DNA of 64,000 bases from Voacanga thouarsii (lineage: Eukaryota; Streptophyta; Magnoliopsida; Gentianales; Apocynaceae): assembly GCA_026120185.1 (NCBI GenBank), contig JANUWF010001614.1, positions 2,157,501 to 2,221,500 on the forward strand, given 5' to 3'. The position numbers and the translations under genes are program-made. Numbering within the stretch: position 1 is the stretch's first letter; every line of letters begins with the position of its first letter. Shown here piece after piece: positions 1 through 9,688 of this stretch. The notes under the pieces were generated by a model, which was given only the letters and a program-made list of their open reading frames with translations, did not search any database and was not told the origin of the DNA.

Positions 1-1831
1 TACGCCCCAATCCGTCTAAATTTTGACAGACTGCTTTTCTGACATAAAGGAAGAGCTCTCCCCTTCCTGATTTACTTTCCCTCCATCTTTTCTCCTTAAC
101 CAAATAAGGCAAATCACCCATTTCTGTCTAGATTTACATCCCTCCTCTTTTTCTCCCTCTTTTCACCACAACCAAACATACGGTAAGATTTCTGTCTCAA
201 GGATGAGAAAGGCATGTTCCTCCCCCTCACAACAACCACACAAAAAATAAATAAATAAAAAGGAGAAAATTTACTATTTGCACTACCGATTGAATTCTAT
301 ATATAACTGCTCTTTATTTGTAATCTTCAAAAAAGGTTTGAAATTCGGTAATCAATTATTCACTTTATCTTCACTGCATTTTCAGATTTCTCTTTCCATT
401 TATTCAATTTCCTAATAAAAATGATTTCGCATCATTTTTGCAGCAAACAAAAGCAGCATATACATATAAGCTGGTTAGTAACTAGAGACATAGCATTGAA
501 GGGTTCAAATTATTTGCAGTTGTTTCTCAAAACTTTGTAGCCTTCCAGACTAAAAGGAATTTCACTCAGTTTCCACAGGACTTAGTACAATATACTTATC
601 CCTACTTCTATTTCCATTTCAGTCTGGTCTAAGAGTTTCTGCAGCCCAAAGATGCCTTTGTTTAACACTAAATAACAAATTGAAATTTTAGATAATAATT
701 ACACCCTAGTACACTACTTAAAAGATGCTTAGTCCGATTGAAGGGCCAATGTTGTTATTTGCAGTCCTAAATGATTAACTATAAAACCAAATAATTTAGA
801 CAACAGTCACAACACCTCCACACCCTATGAAGAGGTCAAAATTTTATTCATGCTTTACCCAAGATATGGCGCCAGCAATAAATTACTCAGTCTTCTCTAG
901 CAATAGTAATCACGCCCTAGTCAATTAATAAAATACTCTCCTAAAATTTCTACTGACTACATCAAAGAAATAATCTTGACAAATAATAACCAAAGCAGTA
1001 GGAAATTTTACCTTCTGCAATACCAATACTTTATTTTTTGTCTGTAACTGCTCTTTCAATGCAATTTTCATTGTCTTCTTCCTTGGTTAGGTCTTGCAAT
1101 GCAATTTTCAGCCTTAGAAAAGGTGCACTTTTGTGACTTCCTATCTGTCACTCCCAAAATTAACGAAATACTACCTTGCTCTATATTTGCCAATCAATCA
1201 TCATGCTATCTATCTACATTCCACAATGTTCATCCAACAACGCATGGCCATCTAACAAGGCAATTACATAAACAAAGATATGCACTTGGTAAACTAATAC
1301 AATATATTTGAGGTATATATGTAAAAGTTCAATGGTCCCCAACCAAGTGTTTGTTCCTTCCCTCAAATCCCGACCCTCACCCTCTCTATTTCCTGAACTT
1401 CAGTCGAAGGAATACAAATGATAACAAAGAAACACCTATTAATCGTGCGAGCCATCATTGTGAACTCTGCAAAATCTAATCTTTAAACAAGCCAAATCAA
1501 TGCAAGTCAAACTATTCACACGAAGATCTAAGTCTAGTAAGCACCATAATCCATATTCCATGGCAGTGACAAAATATTCACCTAACCATAAACTTGGCAG
1601 GAGTTCACCTGCAAATTACCAGATTGAATCCCATGCCTACAAAAGTTTAACGAATTATAAGTCCAATAAAACCCAAATTCCCAACTCAGCCTGTAAAGTT
1701 TGGAATAAATGACAAACAATATAGCCGCTTTTCACTAAAATAGTGTACGCTATGCAGTAACTGTTGTACGCCATGAAACAAAAACTGTACCACAGCCTCC
1801 AAAATTAAACCAATGAAACCTATATACTGAC
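1..1831. other. No recognisable gene; probable BTB gene intron
   Basis: AT-rich sequence without a coding exon that I can recognise on either strand. It lies directly downstream (minus strand) of the BTB first exon, so it is most simply the first intron of that gene, whose remaining exons would lie beyond the left edge. The short open frames in it have no family features. An exon too small to see by eye could be missed. Confidence 0.4.
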
Positions 1832-2143
1832 CAGGACAGCGCGATGGGCGGGCATGGCAACGGGGCTAGGGGCAGATTGATCATCGGAAGCAACCAAAAC
1901 AATGTCGGAGAAAAGCGGCGGAGAAAAATGCGACCCCCAGGAAAGCCGCAGGAAGTTGACTTTAGACTTGAGATCATCAATTTCTCGCTTAAGCTCCTCC
2001 TCGGTCTCGCTAGCCTCTTCATAGCACTCCCTACAGGTGCCAGCGTCACGTGATCCGTACTCTTCTTGGCAACAAACGCACTTCATCGTCCGCATTCCCT
2101 CCTCTTCTTCATCCTCTTCTTCTGAAGAATCCATTGATTTCAA
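1832..2143 (-). CDS. BTB/POZ protein (At4g08455-like), first exon
   Basis: Exon 1 of a plant BTB/POZ protein, probably a substrate adaptor for CUL3 ubiquitin ligases (family knowledge). About 104 residues are visible: an acidic Ser/Asp/Glu start, a cysteine-rich segment (CVCCQEEYG, then CRECYEEA), a short coiled coil (ETEEELKREIDDLKSKV), and the start of the BTB fold (FSDIVLV ... PAHRAVL). This order matches the Arabidopsis At4g08455 type. The open frame runs a few codons on to 1820, but a donor GTCAGT at 1831-1826 and the loss of the expected BTB sequence place the exon end at 1832. Two in-frame ATG codons lie at the start (MKSM and, 16 codons on, MRTMKC); the first is used here. The GC-richer stretch at 2144-2330 is the likely leader and promoter. 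The rest of the BTB domain is not in the window, so truncation cannot be excluded. Confidence 0.8.
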
Positions 2144-2350
2144 CCCCCGAGTACAAGTTCGATGATGACGGCGACGATGACTAACCCGGATACTCCTACG
2201 GCAGTTCCGTGCTTAGGGAATATTCTCTTGAGCTCGTGGGTTGAGGGTGAGAATTGTGCTCAGATCCTGCAGGGCGGGCCAGAGCCAGAGAATAACTAAA
2301 GTAACGTTTTGGTAGGTTATAGAAATAAATACTACTACTTAATAAATTAG

Positions 2351-2695
2351 TGTTATAAAATTTAGATAGTGTTAAAATAAAATCTACACACTACGCACTA
2401 AGAAAATTCTAACTATTTTTTGCACAAAAATTTCTTCAAACTTCTCCCTTTCTTTCTCTTACAATCACAATTCTTTCTTTCACAAAATGATGGTGTTTTA
2501 CAAGTTTAAGGAGTAACTCTATTTATATAGCTCTTAATTAGTAGAATACATTATGAAATACATCATCTTCCATAATATATCATGTAATATATCATCTTCC
2601 ACTAATCTTAATTAGTAGAGTCTCCACTAAATGATGGACATTCATAAAAATTCATAATTAGTGGAGTTTCCATTAATTCACAATATATCATAACA
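2351..2695 (-). repeat. 3' LTR of the RKD-carrying copia element
   Basis: 345-bp LTR, TG...CA on the minus strand, matching 7202-7546. It carries relatively more C-to-T and G-to-A changes than its partner, as expected of methylated repeats. The flanking ATTAG lies at 2346-2350. Confidence 0.92.
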
Positions 2696-2704
2696 CTCCC
2701 CCTT
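2696..2704 (-). other. Polypurine tract of the copia element
   Basis: AAGGGGGAG on the minus strand immediately before the 3' LTR, in the position of the plus-strand primer. It supports the minus orientation and the LTR boundary. Confidence 0.85.
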
Positions 2705-4762
2705 GGATGTCTATCCATGACATAAAGAATATGCCTCGTTAAAACCTTACTAGATAAAAATTCAGTGGAAAAAAAATCTAGTAAAGGAAAAAGAGTACAC
2801 TATTCTATATATTTGTTTATTACTTCATCTGATGAGATAATTCATTTAAATCTTTAAACCGACGCATACAAATTTTATATATCAATTTCTCAAATGTTAC
2901 AGTAGATAAAGTCTTCGTGAAAATATCCGCGAGGTTGTCACATGACCGAATTTGTAGCACATCAATTTCACCTTTTTTTCTGGAGTTTGGTGACCTATGT
3001 TATGTCCGATCTCCTTTAATATATCCTCCTCGTAATTGCACCATACAAGCTACATTATCATCATAAAGAGGAGTTGGAATATCTCTTATATATGATAATC
3101 CACAACTTTCTCGGATATAATGAATCATTCTCTACTTGCTTCATGAATGGTTGTAATTTCAGCATGATTTGAAGAAGTAGTTGCTTAGAGATATCAAATG
3201 ACTTGTTTAATTCCATTCCAATGTCGTCATGTTGGTGAAAAACTAAATCTTGTTAATAAATTGACAGCAAAGGCAATATCATGTCGTGTATTATTAACAA
3301 GATACATCAATGCACCAATTGCACTGAGATATGGTACTTCAGGACCAAGAAGTTCTTCATCCTCTTCTTGAGGTTGGAAAAGATCTTTATTCACATTTAA
3401 TGACCGGACGATCATTGGAACACTCAATTGATGTGCTTTATCCATGTAAAATCTTTTTAGCACTTTTGTTGTATATGTTGATTGATGAATAAATGTTCCA
3501 CTTTCCAGATGTTCAATTTGTAAACCAAGGCAAAATTTGGTTTTACCAAAATCCTTGATTTCGAATTCTCTTTTAAAATAATCAATTGTTTCTTGGAGCT
3601 CTTCAAGAGTTCCAATAAGATTAACATCATCAATATATATAGCTAATATCACAAATTTAGAACTAGATTTCTTAATAAAAACACATGGATATACCTGGTC
3701 ATTTTTAAATCCCGCTTTTAATAAATATTCACTAAAACGAGTGAACCACATGCGCCCAGATTGCTTCAGGCCATATAATGATTTCTGTAACTTGATGGAG
3801 TAATTTTCACGAGGATAATGTTTATATGCTTCAGGCATATGAAATCCTTCGGGGATTTTCATGTAAACATCATTTTTTAAATTTTCATACAAGTAAGCAG
3901 TGACAACATCTAGTAGGCGCATATCTATCTTTTCATGTACTGCCAAACTGATAAGATATCGGAGTGTAATAGTATCAACAACAGGAGAATAAGTTTCATC
4001 ATAATCAATACCTGGTCTTTATGAAAAACCTTGGGCTACCAATTGCGCTTTATATCGTACGATTTCATTATTTTCATTGCGCTTTCACACAAATATCCAT
4101 TTGTAACCAACAGGTTTTACACCTTCTGGTGTTCGGACTGCAGGTCCGAAGACTTCACGTTTTGTCAGTACATTTAACTCCGATTGAATCGCATCTTTCC
4201 ATTGTAGCCAATCTTTTCTATGCCGACATTCATCAACTGATATTGGTTCAGGATCATCATTATCATGTATAACATCAAGAGATATTATATTCATATATAT
4301 TATCAATAATTGTTTCTATCCGATTCCAACTTCTACCGGAAGTGGTATAATTGATAGAAATTTTAGTGTTACTTTCATCAACTTCTGGTTCTTTGTCATC
4401 AGTTTTCTCTTAGTCTTTATCATCTTTTTTCTTCAATATGATCTTTTGGATCATTTAATCCTCTTTTCATTCGAGGACTTTTATCTTTGGAACCAAGAGG
4501 TCGGGCATGCTTTTGGCTCAGCAGCTATATGTCAAATCTTTTGTTCTGCTAGAATTTCAATTAGAATATGAGCATTTATAGCTGGCATATGCGATTTTGT
4601 TACTCTTCTAGAGTCAACAAAAGCGTCTGGCATTTGATTTACAAACTTCAAGTTCACACGCGTTTGTCCGCGGATCAAGATAATTTAATTATGTTGTCCA
4701 ATCAAGATCTTTCTTGTACTGTTTCTGGTCTCCCCCTAATTTAGGGAATAATGATTTCACAA
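2705..4762 (-). pseudogene. Copia integrase C-end, RT and RNase H remnant
   Basis: Degenerate copia pol. From 4760 downward: the FPKLGG and DPRTNACELEV region typical of the integrase tail, an NQMPDAFVDSRRVTKSH linker, the connection segment around 4085-4306 (WLQWKDAIQSEL ... VKPVGYKWIFV), then reverse transcriptase in an uninterrupted frame at 3227-3946 with SLYGLKQSGRMW and a YIDD box in place of YVDD. RNase H and the C-terminal peptide (FEKLIYKICMRR) are recognisable at about 2830-3060. Several stops and frameshifts separate these blocks, so no working polyprotein can be made. Homology stops abruptly near 4762, where the captured RKD segment begins. Confidence 0.85.
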
Positions 4763-4860
4763 GAGAATAAGAGAAAAGAAAAAGAAATATAAGAAAATGA
4801 TAACAAGAGAATAATGATTACACAAGAGAATAAGAAAAGAAATATAAGAAAATAATGACA
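4745..4860. repeat. Imperfect tandem duplication at the capture junction
   Basis: Two imperfect copies of a roughly 60-bp A/G-rich unit (AATAATGAT...CACAAGAGAATAAG...GAAATATAAGAAAAT) sit where copia integrase homology ends and RKD promoter homology begins. The repeat may be a scar of the joining event. Confidence 0.6.
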
Positions 4861-4879
4861 AGTAAAAAATGCCAAGAAA

Positions 4880-4893
4880 TCTATTATAAATAT
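4880..4893 (+). promoter_or_regulatory. TATA region of the captured RKD gene
   Basis: CTATTATAAATAT lies about 240 bp before the RKD start codon. The same context (AAGAAATCTATTATAAA) stands before the second RKD copy (minus strand, near 61840), so the promoter was captured or duplicated along with the gene. Confidence 0.55.
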
Positions 4894-4991
4894 CCCCCAC
4901 TTTTTTTACTCTTCCCGGTACCATTTTTTCTCCTTCCTCCTTGTCTTTTCTTTTCCTCCGTCCCTCCACCTATCATCTACCTCTTCTTCTT

Positions 4992-4996
<5 letters not shown>

Positions 4997-5059
<63 letters not shown>

Positions 5060-5066
5060 GTATGTA
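4997..5066. repeat. (CA)n microsatellite with TA/TG tail
   Basis: About 27 CA units at 4997-5050 followed by TATATATATG repeats, in the leader of the captured RKD gene, 64 bp before its ATG. Confidence 0.95.
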
Positions 5067-5129
5067 TCGATATATATCTTAGTCATCAGTCATTAGTAAA
5101 CATAAAAAAATAAAAATCACAAAACAGAT

Positions 5130-6443
5130 ATGGAGACTCGTAATTCATTTGAGACATGGTCAAATTTTGACTTGGTTTTTGTAGCAGATTTTGATGTATT
5201 TTCCTTTCCAAACCAACCGCTTCCTCCTAATTCTAACGCAGAAGATTTTAATATGTTTTCCTTTCCAAACCAACCGCTTCCTCCTAATTTCAGGTGAGAT
5301 ACCTTTGAGGGCTTCTTTTTTTTTTTTTTAGTGTGCTTGATAATGAAATTAAACTCTCTTTTGGTTTGTTTTTTATATAAATCAGTGAACATACTACTTG
5401 GGACCAATTTGATCTGCCCATGCAAGAGACTGCTTTTGATGCTGTTCATCTTGATACTATTCCTCTGAATGAGGATATGCTTGTGCATGATCATTTTTAC
5501 TCTCTAATAAATTTTAAACAAAGCCAGAATATAATTCCAGGTTATTATACATTTAAACATGGATTTTGAATGGTATTATCTTTACTGATATTATTTTTCT
5601 TTTTCTAAGAGAAATAATGAGTAGTATTAGTAACGAATTCGGAGTGAGTACTCATGACATGCATAATATCGAAATTCAAGATATTATTTCAAACGAAATT
5701 CCTATGGAGAAGAAGAGGATTAAAAGGCAGAGAGAGAAGAAGGGCAATAACTCCCAGACACTATCAAGAGAAATCATTTCACAATAGTTTTACCTGCCAA
5801 TCAAGAGCGCGGCCAAAGAACTAAATATTGGCTTAACCCGTCTCAAGAACAGATGTAGGGAGTTGGGAATTTGTCGATGGCCTCACAGGAAGTTGATGAG
5901 TTTGGAGACCCTAATCCAGACTGTTCAGGTTCTCTCTCACACACATTTGTAATTTGCAAGTATGAAACTATGAAAGATTTATAAGTAAATAATTGATGAT
6001 ATTACTTCGATTTACAGGAGATGCAAAATAAAGAAGAAGGAGGACATATGACTGAGAATAAATTGAAAGAAGGCATTGAGATACTAGAATGTGAAAAGAA
6101 GTTGGTGGAAGAAAGTTCTGATATGCGGTTGGAGGACCAAATAAGCAAATGGAGACAAGCATGCTTCAAGGCCAAATATAATAAGAAACTTAAGGGGATG
6201 AGAAAATCTCAAGACTCATTGCACAGTAACTTCATGGCTAAGTCTGCTGCTAGTCTAGATGCTAGCCCAAGGGAGAAGGAAGAGGAGGAGGATGCCGAAG
6301 AAGAGGATTTGAAATCCATAATTGCTACCTGTTTGTCTTCTTCTAATGCAAATATAGAAGAAGGACAACGACAAACAAGCATGCATCCTCAAGTTCACGT
6401 GAACACCAGTGTGATGACTGAAGGAAATACACATGAACATTAG
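5130..6443 (+). pseudogene. RWP-RK (RKD-type) gene inside copia, one stop
   Basis: RKD proteins are plant transcription factors of egg-cell and early-embryo identity (family knowledge). I can build four exons: 5130-5293, 5386-5540, 5612-5928 and 6018-6443. All have GT/AG introns and phases that agree, giving a 353-codon frame. The N-terminus has a 19-residue repeat (FSFPNQPLPPN twice) and an acidic stretch with LPMQETAFDAV. Exon 3 holds the RWP-RK domain: basic KRIKRQREKK, then [28 protein letters not shown] and the signature RWPHRKL. Exon 4 is a Lys/Glu coiled coil ending in an acidic Ser-rich tail. A single TAG at 5785-5787 replaces a Tyr codon (TAT in the second copy) just before the first helix of the domain; Cys replaces Arg before RWPHRKL. 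Otherwise the gene is intact. It runs antisense to the retrotransposon around it. Confidence 0.85.
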
Positions 6444-6539
6444 ACATATAATCACGAGATAGTTTTTTTTTTTTTTTTGAACTATTAGTAGTCATGTAGT
6501 ATATTGACATCCAAATGTAACATCTCAACAATTTGATAC

Positions 6540-7150
6540 TTATTAGACTGAAAATATCCTTTTATTACTGGAAATATCTTTTTCCCTTATTATCTTTTCT
6601 GTTCCACTTCAGGTGGCCAGTATTTCTCTGTGATAAGGGAAATATCGAGTGTGTCCATGACTATAACCACGGTCACTTCCACAACTACGATTATAACGAT
6701 AGCTTATGCTGGAGCTAACAGCATTTACTTCTGGGAGTGCTGTTGAGCCAGTTCATCTAACTTCATGATTTCTCAATAATAACTCATATTAAATCTGTCA
6801 ACTTTGAATACCCCTTTTCTCGATATTGTTACTGCAGGATAATATTCGAGGTATGAAAAGTGGAGAATGTCTTCTCCAAGATATCTTCATCAGTAACTTT
6901 TTCTCCGCATAATTTTAATTGAGATGTAATTTTATACATCGCGGAGTTCACGCTTTTTAAATCTTGCAACTTCAGGTGCAATTATTCATACCGTGCAGTT
7001 GGTAGTACGACCATCTTCAGGTGGTCCAATCTTTCTTTTTAGCAATTAGATATATTTCTTTATTGAGAACCCATGACATATAATTTTTTTTCAGAAATAT
7101 CAAGGGTTACAAATTTGAGTTTAGCAAGGTTAACCATAGAGATTAATAAA
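6540..7150 (-). pseudogene. Copia gag remnant
   Basis: Minus-strand fragments of copia Gag: KVTDEDILEKTFSTFH followed by SNIILQ, then ALPEVNAV and a Gly/Arg/Tyr-rich tract with SYRYNRSCGS, ending near KWNRKDNKGKR at about 6545. Frameshifts break it. The CCHC zinc knuckle that should follow is absent: RKD sequence takes over. Confidence 0.7.
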
Positions 7151-7180
7151 TGCGTACCTATCTTCTGGCTTTAATAACGG

Positions 7181-7201
7181 CAGAGACTCGTGCTGATAAC
7201 G
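7181..7201 (-). other. Primer-binding region of the copia element
   Basis: Directly after the 5' LTR on the minus strand reads GTTATCAGCACGAG, a sequence seen in this position in a group of plant copia elements. The tRNA it pairs with was not determined. Confidence 0.5.
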
Positions 7202-7546
7202 TGTTATAAAATTTGGGTAGTGTTAGAATAAAATCTATACACTACACACTAAAAAAACTCTAACTATTTTTTGTATAAGAATTTCTTCAAACTTCTCTCT
7301 TTCTTTCTCTTACAATCACAATTCTTCTTTTCACAAAATAATGGTGTTTTACAAGCTTAGGGAGTAGCTCTATTTATAGAGCTCTTAATTAGTAGAATAC
7401 ATCATGGAATACATCATCTTCCATAATACATCATGGAATACATCATCTTCCACTAATCTTAATTAGTAGTGTCTCCACTAAATGATGGACATCCATAAAA
7501 ATTCATAATTAGTGGAGCTTCCACTAATTCACAATATATCATGACA
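7202..7546 (-). repeat. 5' LTR of the RKD-carrying copia element
   Basis: 345-bp LTR, TG...CA on the minus strand, partner of 2351-2695, flanked by ATTAG at 7547-7551. The CTATTTATAGAGC segment is the likely TATA region for element transcription. Confidence 0.92.
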
Positions 7547-7845
7547 ATTAGGGAATATTATCAATTTGATTAAAAATAGAATAAGAAAAGAAAATATATA
7601 AATTATAAAGTAAATAAATTACTATATAAATGAAAGAAATAAGATATTCCTTCCATTCAAAAATAAGTGAATTAATTGTTAAAACCACATATATTAAAGA
7701 ATTAAAATGCCAATTTTATCATTATTTTAATTTTAACAAAATATCATCTTATTAATTGCATCCCACCATATCATTCTTAGTGAAGAGAATAATTAAGTTT
7801 GATTTTTTTTATAGGAGAATCTATTGTCATTCTTGGTTAAAATAA

Positions 7846-7848
<3 letters not shown>

Positions 7849-7888
<40 letters not shown>
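7849..7888. repeat. (TA)n microsatellite
   Basis: About 19 TA units next to the presumed Helitron 5' end. Its length change may have blurred that end. Confidence 0.95.
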
Positions 7889-7893
<5 letters not shown>

Positions 7894-7981
7894 AGAGTTG
7901 CAGAAGCACCTTGCAGCGACATGTGGCATTATTACCTCTTGACATTTGGCACCATAAATCTAATTGAAGATTTTTTTTTTT

Positions 7982-8717
7982 TTAAATGAAGGTGATTTTT
8001 TTTATAAAAAAAATAGAAATTTGAAGGGTTTGTTGAATACAAACGATCACATACAGATTTTGGGAGAGGAAACTCCTCCGTCGGAGTAACAGATCGTCAA
8101 CCACCCCCTCGGAGGCGACGCAACCACCCATCATCGGATGGAGAACATCCGATCCACGGCCCATTCGTTAGCTGTCAGATGCTGCTGCTGGTGGATCCTC
8201 CATTGACAGCATCGACTATGTACAGATTTTTATGTCCAGAACGGCCTGATCTAAAGACAATGGATTTTCCGTCCGGTGAGCAGGAAGGGAAAGCATTATT
8301 CCTGGTATCTTTCTTGGTGAGAATTTGAATATCCGCCGGAACTTCTTCGCAATCAGCGGTTAAATTTGCTAGATCAAATGAAACTCGAGCAATTTGCACA
8401 GTTGCCTTGGATGACTCAAAAACTGGCCCGATGGAAGTGAAGATGACATTTTTTCCTGCTGGGCTCCATGAAATGTAGAATGTTACCCGGTTCTTGAACA
8501 ATAACCATCTTTTGGAGCCATCTGATTTGATAATATGCAAGCCAGAATTCGATTCGAAGTCATAGTTTAATGCTATGAAGTCGCCCGAGGGGGAAAACGA
8601 AGGAAATTGACCATTGAGCCTCAACAATTTTAGCCTTTTGATTGGAGAATCAACTAGTTCAAGGTGCGGAAGAATTGAGTCACCAGGAGGTAACTCACTG
8701 CGGAATCGGTGGAACAT
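7982..8717 (-). pseudogene. TolB-like beta-propeller protein fragment
   Basis: About 180 codons of a plant WD40-like/TolB-type beta-propeller protein (Arabidopsis At4g01870 type). Visible propeller blades: GQFPSFSPSGDFIALNYD, FYISWSPAGKNVIFTS and AFPSCSPDGKSIVFRSGRSG, each with the SPDGK-type turn, then LYIVDAVNG. The frame ends at a TGA near 8175 that replaces the Arg expected before QLTNGPWI; recognisable sequence (QLTNGPWI, then SPSDDGW) continues past the stop with small deletions. The upstream part of the gene is missing. The intact protein has several hundred residues. It is carried inside the Helitron and oriented opposite to the other named captured exons. Confidence 0.75.
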
Positions 8718-8884
8718 ATAATGGGTTTGTCCTTCTTCTAATTTTCTGTTTTTGTTTGTTTATGAGTATAATTTGTAATGATTATTGGAGATGTAAACTT
8801 TATTTGATAAATTTATATGCATATTTCTACTCTTGAATTTTAATGCAATCTGTATGCATGACTAAATTTTTTAACTTTTGAAGG

Positions 8885-9034
8885 CAAGCTCAGTTTGGAG
8901 ATTTTGATTTGTTTTTACAGCTTATGCAAAGGGCGTCTCAGAAAGAGAAAAAAGCCAAGAAGGAAGAAAAGGAAGTAGTCATACCTGACGCAAATGGTCA
9001 TGTGAATGGGTTAGAATTTTTTGAACTATCATAA
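8885..9034 (+). pseudogene. Unidentified captured exon (Lys/Glu-rich)
   Basis: A 49-codon open stretch reading QAQFGDFDLFLQLMQRASQK then a Lys/Glu-rich tail and VVIPDANGHVNG. Composition and an AG just upstream suggest a host exon brought in by the Helitron. I do not recognise the source gene. Confidence 0.35.
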
Positions 9035-9580
9035 CTATCATAGCCTTTTTTGATTATACTCAAGTTTTTTGATAGGTTTCATCTAACAGCCATTTCTAAT
9101 TATCAATTTTTCTAGGCCTACTAAGATCTTTGCAGAAAGATTTCCAGCTTTAATTAAGGATTCTTTTTCTTTACTTGATGAGCTACTTAACTTTTTCAAT
9201 ATGCAGATGCTAATAAATAATTAGTGAAATCCTGATTAAACAACTCCAGAATTCTCTTCAAAATTTAAGCATAAAGATTGCATTTTTTTATCACATGTGA
9301 CAATTATGATATTTGAAGTATTAACATTCTTGGTATGCCTCCAGGGTAGGCACTATTTTTTCATTGCTAGTGTTTCTGTTGCAAGTATTTTTATAATGCC
9401 ATTTTCAACATACTCAACAATAAGGTCTATAATTATTTTCCATATCCATAGCGAGCTACCTTGCTCTTGACCTAGACATTTCTTATGAATGCACAGGCTT
9501 TGAATTGCATGAATTCGTTTAAATCAATATCTAACAGCTCCATTGGCCTGGAGTATACATTCATCCATGCATAGCATTTA

Positions 9581-9688
9581 ATGGAAAATTGGAAACTTAT
9601 TGTCTCAGAGGAGGCTCGCAAGGAGTTCACTAATCTCCACCGCACCTTTCATGAACTTGATTCCCAACTCCAAACCAAGTTTAGCCAG
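9581..9688 (+). pseudogene. ATP synthase subunit d exon fragment
   Basis: Reads LIVSEEARKEFTNLHRTFHE then LDSQLQTKFSQ, ending in CAG followed by GT at 9689. This matches the N-terminal part of plant mitochondrial ATP synthase subunit d (typical wording LVSDEARKEFSNLRRAF...TQLQTKFSQ). Only this exon is present; the following EPEPIDW exon is not found nearby. It lies in the Helitron between unrelated gene pieces. Confidence 0.75.

Larger units (their letters stand above)
2351..7546 (-). mobile_element. Ty1-copia retrotransposon carrying an RKD gene
   Basis: A 5.2-kb LTR retrotransposon read on the minus strand. The two 345-bp LTRs (2351-2695 and 7202-7546) begin TG and end CA. They are flanked by a perfect 5-bp duplication ATTAG (2346-2350 and 7547-7551), so everything between entered as one unit. 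In element order: 5' LTR, primer site, gag remnant (about 7150-6540), an RWP-RK gene in the opposite direction (about 6530-4765), the end of integrase, reverse transcriptase and RNase H remnants (about 4760-2710), polypurine tract, 3' LTR. The zinc knuckle, protease and catalytic integrase are missing, so the element would have needed proteins from another copy to move. The LTRs differ at roughly 28 of 345 positions by eye, mostly transitions. Confidence 0.9.

Noticed and set aside
5117..5494. Minus-strand 125-codon frame opposite the captured RKD gene
   Set aside because: It is antisense to RKD exons 1-2 and their intron and has no copia or other homology.
4765..6535. An independent later insertion of the RKD segment into the copia element by a DNA transposon
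   Set aside because: No inverted ends or target duplication were found at the inner junctions, and copia core domains are missing rather than merely interrupted. It cannot be fully excluded by eye.
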